Source: Rhipicephalus microplus
Taxonomy: Eukaryota; Arthropoda; Arachnida; Ixodida; Ixodidae
NCBI RefSeq assembly: GCF_043290135.1
Contig: NC_134709.1
Location: 66,953,456-67,017,455, forward strand
DNA length: 64,000 bases
Direction of reading: 5' to 3'
This document shows, piece after piece, positions 57,860 to 64,000 of the stretch (positions within the stretch are counted from its first letter, which is position 1; each line of letters opens with the position of its first letter). The notes below the pieces were generated by a model. The model did no database searches. It was not told the DNA's origin and saw only the letters and a list, made by a program, of their open reading frames with translations. The translations under genes were made by a program, and so were the position numbers.

Positions 57860-58231
57860 CATAGTTGGTAAAGTGGTACCGCCATCGGTGACCCCTGGCG
57901 GAAGGCAAGCCTTGGTGGCGGGCGAGAGTTGAGTGAGAGTCATCTGTGCGTGGCGGTTGCCGCGAACTCCGGTGCGTGGCACCGCTGGCTGCGCGTCGGG
58001 GGCCCTCGTGATGAGTCAAGCGTTGGCAACGCCACCTTGGGTGTGTTACTGTGTTTGTCATGTTTTGGAGTGCATGGTATGTTGTGTATGGATGTCCTAG
58101 CGTGTTGATACCGATTGATGTATTAATTAGTTAAATAAATGTGTGTTGTTCTTTCGTATTGTACCGACCACGTCTGCTGTGTCCGTTCACTCCAAGAGCG
58201 TGGTGGTGCCCTCTCACCATATCGGGACCCT
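57860..58231 (+). repeat. LTR remnant with primer-binding-like site (plus strand)
   Basis: The block contains AATAAA (near 58134) and ends GGGACCCTACA, followed by CTGGCTGCCCAACGTGGAG, which resembles the primer-binding region after a 5' LTR. About 80 bases later it is cut by the LINE tail. Its 3' part is similar to bases 36600-36690. The left limit is approximate. Confidence 0.5.
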
Positions 58232-58314
58232 ACACTGGCTGCCCAACGTGGAGCTCTTGGAGCATCAGACAACGGTTTTCGCGCTTCGGCAAAGCTTTTA
58301 TTGAGCTGGAGAAG

Positions 58315-58639
58315 AGTAGGCCTATTTATTTATTTATTTATTTATTTATTTACACTTATACCTACAGCGCCCTCTTGGGACATTTTTGTAGGGGGGTTTA
58401 CAAATTCAAAGTACATTTATATTAGTGGGGACAAGTTGAATTGCACGGCACTCAAAAAATAAAAACAAATTAAATATACCTAAATCACAGCATACAATAT
58501 CATTGTGTGACCACATACTCCTTTAAAAGGGAAGGAAACGCTGTGGAAGGGGCGGTCACAATGTTTTTTGGGAGACTGTTCCATTCGTGAATAGATTTAG
58601 GAAAAAAAGTATTTGCATACGTTGATGTCGGGCACATAT
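58315..58639 (-). pseudogene. LINE ORF2 C-terminal remnant with 3' ATTT tail
   Basis: On the minus strand, bases 58639 to about 58490 translate to a segment with TYANTFFPKSIHEWNSLPKN followed by a K-EYVV-type end, the typical last piece of CR1/L2 or Jockey-like ORF2. It is followed by a short 3' part and a TTTA/TAAA microsatellite (58320-58350 on the plus strand), the usual tail of such elements. Its 5' side is cut exactly where the gypsy LTR begins. Confidence 0.65.
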
Positions 58640-58812
58640 TGTCACGATGGGTCACAAGTACTGGGGGGATTTATTGAACCACCGGGTAGCTAGCTCTAGG
58701 ACGATGCATCCGTCGTGGCTGGCTCTCGAGCAGAGAAGACGCACGCGATCTTTTTTTTTTTCCTCTAGATTGAGAGCCGCTCTTGCTGTCGACCCACTAC
58801 GGGCTGGTGGCA
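58640..58812 (-). repeat. Candidate 3' LTR of the gypsy element
   Basis: The 173-base block starts TG and ends CA on either strand (TGTCACGATGG ... GGTGGCA), lies just after the pol region in the element's sense, and is preceded there by the purine-rich tract GGATGGGGG. The matching 5' LTR is outside the window, so the limits are inferred. Confidence 0.5.
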
Positions 58813-59037
58813 TTATACCCCCATCCTAAAATAAAAAAAACAAGTCCCAAAAAGAGGAAAGAAAAGTACATAGCAGCACCGCGATGCTACTACATAGGCA
58901 CGTGAAAAAAATTTAAATTCGGATAAAGTGTAAGTAGAAATTTAAGAGCGTGCCAATATATGAAACGTCAATGAACGAGAAAGCGAGTTCACAAAAATAA
59001 ACAAAAACACAAAGAACGCTATATGGTAAAGGAAAAG

Positions 59038-60042
59038 TTACGAGCAACGCGCAATAAATGGTTTCATGCGCAACACATGAACGACGTCCGGCCTCAGTCG
59101 AGTCCTGCTCCGTGCATGGGGTGTTGAGTCCGGACCCACTTCGTAGTTCACGTCACTGACGCGGCGTAACACTTTATATGGGCCAAAGTACCCGCTCAGT
59201 AACTTTTGACTAAGGCCACGGCGGCGGACGGGCGTCCACACCCAAACTTGATCTCCGGGGTTGTAAAACACTTCTCTGTGGTGGGTGTTATAGCGTCGTG
59301 CGTCTGCCTGCTGTTGCTGGCCGATGTGCAGTCGCGCGAGCTGCCGGGCTCCCTCAGCACGCTCTGCGAATTCTTCGGCGTCAGTTGCCAACTCGTCTTC
59401 GTCTTGACACGGTAGAATAGAGTCTAGCATGGTCTGCACATCACGGCCGTAGAGAAGCAGAAATGGCGTGAATCGCGTGGTCTCTTGCACGGTGGTATCA
59501 TACGCGAAGGTCACGTAAGGTAAGACCCAGTTCCATGTTTTGTGCTGTACGTCGATGTACATTGAGATCATGTCTGCGAGGTTCTTATTCAGTCGCTCGG
59601 TAAGTCCATTGGTTTGCGGGTGGTAAGCAGTTGTCCTTCGGTGTCTGTTGTTGCTCAGTTTGAAAACTTCGTCGGTAAGCTGCGCCGTGAATGCCGTCCC
59701 TCTGTGCGTTATTATACTGGAAGGAGCACCGTGCCGTAACACGATGTGGCGCATAAAAAATTGTGCTACCTCAGAAGCCGTGGCTCGTGGGATCGCCTGC
59801 GTCTCAGAGTAGCGTGTCAAATAGTCGGTCACGACGACCACCCATTTGTTGCTGTCCGCAGACAGGGGAAATGGCCCGAGAATGTTCATGCCGACTTGGT
59901 CAAACGTGCAGGGTGCTTCGATGGGCTGAAGCAAACCAGCTGGCTTAACAGATGGTTGCTTTCGGCGCTGACATAGCCGACAGCTCTTGACGTACTTCTT
60001 GACGCTTCCTGAAAGTCCTGGCCAATAGTACCTCTCGCTCAC
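59038..60042 (-). pseudogene. Gypsy integrase, inactivated
   Basis: 334 residues cover the end of the zinc-binding region (CRLCQRRK), the catalytic core and the C-terminal GPY/F-type module (LLSGYFGPYKVLRRVSDVNY). The core has VVVVTDYLTRYSETQA (D73) and AYHPQTNGLTERLNKNLADM (E149). The second catalytic aspartate position reads ITHRGTAF, with histidine at 113. The frame is continuous with pol except for two stops (one TAG, one TGA) in the 99 bases between them. The role would be insertion of element DNA. The D-to-H change and the stops predict loss of function. Confidence 0.85.
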
Positions 60043-60141
60043 CTTGGCAAGTGTCCTTGAGTAGCCCAGATGACCAGATGTGGGTTCGTCATGGCAAGAG
60101 AAGAGGACGTCGTCTCACATGTCTCGAGGAACCACCAAGAG

Positions 60142-62523
60142 CTAAGCACGGTTGTTCGACCGAGCATTCTTCTTGTACAGCACACTGTCTCGAAGGCAGA
60201 ACGACGTCAGCGAGCGGGATAAATGATGTGGTATGGTTGCGCCCTGGCCCTCTAAATGATTAATGATTGGACGAATCCCTGCGTCATCCCGCTGCCATTT
60301 GCTCAAGTCTAATGCGCTAACGGCGCCCAGGAAGCCTTTGTCTTCCTCTGCTTCCTGACTGACGACATGAAGGGGTGCTCGTGACAGTGTGTCAGCGTCT
60401 TCATGCTTACGGCCGGACTTCTGAACGCTCGTGACATCAAATTCCTGCAGCCGCAAGCTCCACCGTGCTAGCCGTCCTGAAGGGTCGCGCAGGCTTGCCA
60501 ACCAACAGAGCCCGTGATGGTCCGTCACTATCTTGAAGGGACGACCATAAAGGTATGAGCGAAACTTGGTGATTGCCCACACGACTGCGAGGCACTCTTT
60601 CTCCGTACTGGAATAATTCGCCTCGGCACGGGATAGAAAGCGGCTGGCGTAGGCTATCACTCTTTCGGTATCCTCTTGACGCTGATTGAGCACTGCACCG
60701 AGCCCAATGTTACTAGCGTCGGTATGGACCTCCGTGTCAGCAACATCGTCGAAATGAGCGAGAACATGTGCTGATTGCATGCGCTGTCGCAGCTCGTCAA
60801 AAGCTGATTGTTGCTCGTTTTCCCAGACAAACGGCGTGTCGTCCCTTGTGAGACCAGTCAGAGGTTCTGCAATCTGTGAAAAGCCATGAACGAACCGGCG
60901 ATAGTAGGCGCACAAACCAAGGAATCGCCGGATGGCTTTCTTATCGACAGGAGCTGGTAATTCGGCAACAGCAGCAAGCTTGTCCGGATCGGGCCGAATT
61001 CCTTCGGCGCTAACTACATGTCCAAGAAATTTTAGTTCTTTGTAGCCGAAGTGGCACTTCTGTGGCTTTAGTGTGAGGTCCGCCGATCGGATAGCCTCCA
61101 GCACGCTGCGCAGGCGGTGAAGATGCTGCTCGAACGTGGTAGAGAAGACCACCACATCATCAAGGTAGACAAGACAAGTCTGCCACTTTAGCCCTTTGAG
61201 GACAGTGTTCATCATTCGCTGGGAAGTTGCTGGCGCTGAACACAAGCCAAAAGGGAGCACTCGAAATTGGTATAGGCCGTCTGGAGTCACGAAGGCTGTT
61301 TTCTCACGGTCTCGCTGGTCTACCTCGATTTGCCAATACCCGCTTTTGAGATCGAGAGAAGTGAAATGATGGGCATGACGAAGTCTATCCAGTGAATCGT
61401 CGATACGTGGCAGCGGATAGACATCCTTTTTGGTCACGTTGGTAAGCTTTCGGTAGTCGACACAGAAGCGTAGCGACCCGTCCTTCTTTTTGACAAGTAC
61501 GACTGGAGGTGACCACGGGCTGTTAGATGGTTCAATAACGCCATCACCAAGCATGTCGCTGACTTGCGTACGTATCGCTTCACGTTCTTTAGCCGACACG
61601 CGGTAGGGGTTCTGGTGTATCGGGCGTGCGTTCTCGTACGTGATGATCCTTCGTTGAGTGACAGACGTCTGGTAGATCTTTGAGCAACTTGCGAAGCAAG
61701 ACCTGAGCTCGAAGAACAGCGCTCGTAGCACAGCCTGGTTATCGGTGGACAGATCAGGATTGATGTCAATATTACTCATTGACGTGTCGGCGGTATCCAC
61801 TAGTTCTGACGTGAGACAGTTGGTGAAGTTTGCTACTTTGTGGGCAAACGCTATCGAAGTGCCACGGAACAGATATCGATGCTCGCTGCTAAAGTTGGTT
61901 ACGAGCAATTCAGATTGGCCATCACGAAGGTGTAGTACACTTCTAGCTACACAAATGCCTTGCTGCAGGTGGTGTTCTAAATTTGTCTTGGCCAACACAT
62001 CACCATCGCCCAAACCACAGCATGTTACGTCGACTAGAACACTTGCTCGTCGAGGAAGAGTCACGCTCTGTTCAGAAATACAGAGTACGTCGACACGCCT
62101 TCCATCATCCTGCACGTTGATTGCTCGCTGGGCTGAGAACGTGGCGCGGCGCTCTTGCAGATCATTAATTGCTCCATTTTCCTGTAGAAAGTCAACTCCC
62201 AGAATGACGTCACGGGAGCATTCGCGAAGAACAAGGCAGCTTGCTACGAATGTATACCCTTGAATCTGTACTCTAGTTGTGCAGGCACCCAGTGGATTAC
62301 CGACGTCGCCACCAGCTGTCCGAATCTGCGAGTTATGCCATGGCGTGATGACTTTTTTCAGCTGCGTTGTCAGTTTCCCTCTCAGTATCGAATAGTCGGT
62401 GCCGGTGTCCACTAACGCATTAACCGCACAACCATCAATTGTCACTGATATGTCGAGTGAAAGTCGGTCATCCTTTGCAGCAGTATGTGATGTCAGACCG
62501 GTTTCTGTACGGTTCTGCGTCAA
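60142..62523 (-). CDS. Gypsy pol: protease, reverse transcriptase, RNase H
   Basis: 793 residues are open. The aspartic protease has ALVDTGTDYSIL (D39-T40-G41). The reverse transcriptase has CVDYRKLN-like motifs (CVDYRKLTNVTKKDVYPLPR), LPFGLCSAP and the YLDD box at 453-456. RNase H follows with HTDASNIGLGAVL, ending DADTLSRAPL. These are the normal Ty3/gypsy domains in the normal order and length. The frame is closed by a stop at 60142 while still in the same frame as integrase, so the polyprotein has been cut by a nonsense change. Gag lies upstream in the same frame. Confidence 0.9.
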   Translation of the reverse strand: MTQNRTETGLTSHTAAKDDRLSLDISVTIDGCAVNALVDTGTDYSILRGKLTTQLKKVITPWHNSQIRTAGGDVGNPLGACTTRVQIQGYTFVASCLVLRECSRDVILGVDFLQENGAINDLQERRATFSAQRAINVQDDGRRVDVLCISEQSVTLPRRASVLVDVTCCGLGDGDVLAKTNLEHHLQQGICVARSVLHLRDGQSELLVTNFSSEHRYLFRGTSIAFAHKVANFTNCLTSELVDTADTSMSNIDINPDLSTDNQAVLRALFFELRSCFASCSKIYQTSVTQRRIITYENARPIHQNPYRVSAKEREAIRTQVSDMLGDGVIEPSNSPWSPPVVLVKKKDGSLRFCVDYRKLTNVTKKDVYPLPRIDDSLDRLRHAHHFTSLDLKSGYWQIEVDQRDREKTAFVTPDGLYQFRVLPFGLCSAPATSQRMMNTVLKGLKWQTCLVYLDDVVVFSTTFEQHLHRLRSVLEAIRSADLTLKPQKCHFGYKELKFLGHVVSAEGIRPDPDKLAAVAELPAPVDKKAIRRFLGLCAYYRRFVHGFSQIAEPLTGLTRDDTPFVWENEQQSAFDELRQRMQSAHVLAHFDDVADTEVHTDASNIGLGAVLNQRQEDTERVIAYASRFLSRAEANYSSTEKECLAVVWAITKFRSYLYGRPFKIVTDHHGLCWLASLRDPSGRLARWSLRLQEFDVTSVQKSGRKHEDADTLSRAPLHVVSQEAEEDKGFLGAVSALDLSKWQRDDAGIRPIINHLEGQGATIPHHLSRSLTSFCLRDSVLYKKNARSNNRA

Positions 62524-62712
62524 TAGGAGGTCTTCAGCACTTCGACGTTCAGCGACCCTGCCCCCAGAGGTCGCTTTGGCTAGTTTTCCCGGCGGGGGCT
62601 GGGAGACCGTGTGGTATAATACTGCTGGGGCGTTGATGAAAATCGCCTCGGTGATGGAGAGCGCGACTGGCGCCCGGCAGACGGTGGTGCATGCTGCTGG
62701 GAGAGGTAGTTT

Positions 62713-63990
62713 TTAGATTTCGCGCGGTCTCTGGCCGTAACGGGGTGGCGGTGAGTACGCAGAGAAGCCGCGAAGCCCAAGACGGAGATATGGGCACTGG
62801 CGGTACAGGTGATCAGTTTCTCCGCAGTGAAAGCACAGAGGCCGGCGATCAGATGTGCGCCAAACATCAGACTTCCGAGGAGACGTGCGCCGATCGTCGA
62901 TGTACTGAACTGGTGGCGCCGAATGATGGGCGACAGAAGCGCCGGGGGCAAAGGGCAAGGGCGGTGGCGTGTACGTGCCTTCATAGTACGGTATGTGCTG
63001 CGCTGACTGGAGTGAAACAGCAGGAACAGGATGGACCAATAATGGCGGCGATGCAGCAGGGCGTTTGAAGGCTTCCGCGTAGGTTGTCTCACGGCGGTAT
63101 TCAGCAGGAGCTGTCGCAGCTGCATCAGGAGACAAGGTTTCCCGGAGGACCTGGTGCAGCTCATCCTTGATCACAGTTGCAATGGAGCTAACCGTAGGAT
63201 GAGGTGTTGTACCAGCTTTTTGCAACTCTTCACGTACTATATCACGGATGACTTCACGGAGACAGTCGGTGCTGGTTCTAGTGGCGGTGAAAATGCCGGC
63301 TGTAGACATGCCACTGACTTGCCTGTCGTATTGGTTAGATCGCTGTTGCAGCATTTTTTCCATTGTCACGGCCTCGGACAAGAACTCCGCGACCGTCTTC
63401 GGAGGGCTGCGCACGAGGCCGGCAAAAAGCTGGTCCTTGACACCACGCATCAAGTGACGCAACTTCTTGTCTTCCGTCATTCTTGAATCGGCCCGTCGGA
63501 AGAAGCGCGTCATCTCTTCGACGTACGTGATGACAGTTTCGTTTGGCAACTGGACGCGGGCCAGAATAGCTCGTTCAGCTCGTTCTTGGCGATCAGCGCT
63601 GGCATAGGTCTGCAGAAGTCTACGTGAGAATTCGGGCCACGTCGTCAGCTGCTCCTCTCGGTTTTGATACCATGTACGTGCCCCGTCTTCGAGATAGAAA
63701 TAGACTCGACCCAGTTTCGCCACGTCGTCCCACTGATTCAAGGTGGCTGCACGCTTGAAGTCCACCAACCAGTCCTCAACGTCCTCGTGCTCCGTGCCAT
63801 GGAATGTCGCCGGTGCCCGTGGGCTTTCCAACGTATAGCGGTTCGACGTCGTGCTTCCCGTGCCGGTTGACGAGGTTTGCACCGAAGCGCTGGTCATGTT
63901 CGTCGACGTGGTGGGAGCAGTATCGTCGACTTCCAGAGGCGATCCCCTGATTCGGCAGCTGGCCCGATGCACGGGAGTATTTACTGGCAC
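62713..63990 (-). CDS. Gypsy gag with CCHC zinc knuckle
   Basis: A 425-residue open frame runs to the stop at 62713. A retrotransposon gag domain covers about 70-230, with DVEDWLVDFKRAATLNQWDD, YFYLEDGARTWYQ and FFRRADSRMTEDKKLRHLMRG. Near 386-399 lies a CX2CX4HX4C knuckle, CFHCGETDHLYRQC. It would package element RNA into virus-like particles. The true start may lie upstream of the window. The stop is followed by about 63 stop-free codons in the same frame up to the first methionine of pol. An overlapping frame over the tail reads an SR-rich segment (SPSPRRF...SPSPRREN) that looks like real gag tail, which suggests an indel near 62715. Confidence 0.85.
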   Translation of the reverse strand: MPVNTPVHRASCRIRGSPLEVDDTAPTTSTNMTSASVQTSSTGTGSTTSNRYTLESPRAPATFHGTEHEDVEDWLVDFKRAATLNQWDDVAKLGRVYFYLEDGARTWYQNREEQLTTWPEFSRRLLQTYASADRQERAERAILARVQLPNETVITYVEEMTRFFRRADSRMTEDKKLRHLMRGVKDQLFAGLVRSPPKTVAEFLSEAVTMEKMLQQRSNQYDRQVSGMSTAGIFTATRTSTDCLREVIRDIVREELQKAGTTPHPTVSSIATVIKDELHQVLRETLSPDAAATAPAEYRRETTYAEAFKRPAASPPLLVHPVPAVSLQSAQHIPYYEGTYTPPPLPFAPGASVAHHSAPPVQYIDDRRTSPRKSDVWRTSDRRPLCFHCGETDHLYRQCPYLRLGLRGFSAYSPPPRYGQRPREI

Positions 63991-64000
63991 TGGACTCGTA

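Larger units (their letters stand above)
59038..63990 (-). mobile_element. Ty3/gypsy retrotransposon, minus strand, 5' end outside window
   Basis: Gag, then protease-reverse transcriptase-RNase H, then integrase, run from high to low coordinates, followed by a purine-rich tract and a candidate 3' LTR (58640-58812). The order protease-RT-RNase H-integrase identifies Ty3/gypsy. The 5' LTR and leader lie past 64000. Pol is interrupted by two in-frame stops before integrase, and integrase has a changed catalytic residue, so this copy is not autonomous as it stands. Confidence 0.9.

Noticed and set aside
61745..62263. 172-codon plus-strand frame
   Set aside because: It is the reverse shadow of the gypsy pol gene.

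Overview
The window looks like nuclear DNA of a hard (ixodid) tick, probably a metastriate genus such as Rhipicephalus. The reasons are AT-leaning intergenic DNA packed with dispersed repeats, tRNA-derived SINEs resembling the Ruka family described from ixodid ticks, tick-style Ty3/gypsy, CR1-like and RTE-like retroelements, and a spliced eukaryotic gene with kilobase introns. I see no bacterial-type genes, CRISPR array or rRNA gene. The species call is an inference from recalled repeat families and was not checked by a search.

The only host gene I can defend is the 3' half of an ABCA-subfamily lipid-transporter gene on the minus strand (about 57.36 kb down to 23.59 kb). Eleven exons, plus one likely extra upstream exon, splice in a consistent reading phase. 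They give about 800 residues: the large extracellular domain of a TMD2-like half, its membrane segments, a linker, one nucleotide-binding domain and the regulatory tail. Its Walker A, Walker B and switch histidine are kept, but its Q-loop and ABC signature are not. One intron uses a GC donor. The N-terminal half, if there is one, lies beyond base 64000.

Layout: 1-13.3 kb is intergenic, with scattered repeats (a GAGT-rich repeat, an I/R1-like LINE end, SINEs, microsatellites, a TTAA-flanked MITE, a GC-rich block). From 13.3 to 20.25 kb there is a nest of broken retroelements: a gypsy integrase tail, two LINE fragments meeting end to end, and a gypsy element whose gag is split by an 1150-bp solo LTR with a 5-bp target duplication and then by a SINE. 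From 23.6 to 57.4 kb is the ABCA gene, whose introns hold MITEs, SINEs, minisatellites, RTE debris and a nearly intact CR1-like LINE with both ORFs open and 2.2 identical 221-bp monomers at its 5' end. From 57.8 to 64 kb there is an LTR remnant, a LINE tail and most of a minus-strand Ty3/gypsy element (gag, protease-RT-RNase H, integrase) that carries stops and a damaged integrase triad.

Apart from the ABCA gene, the coding capacity is retroelement-derived. The parts most worth a second look are the monomer-bearing LINE, the atypical ABCA nucleotide-binding domain with its GC-AG intron, and several families of inverted-repeat elements.
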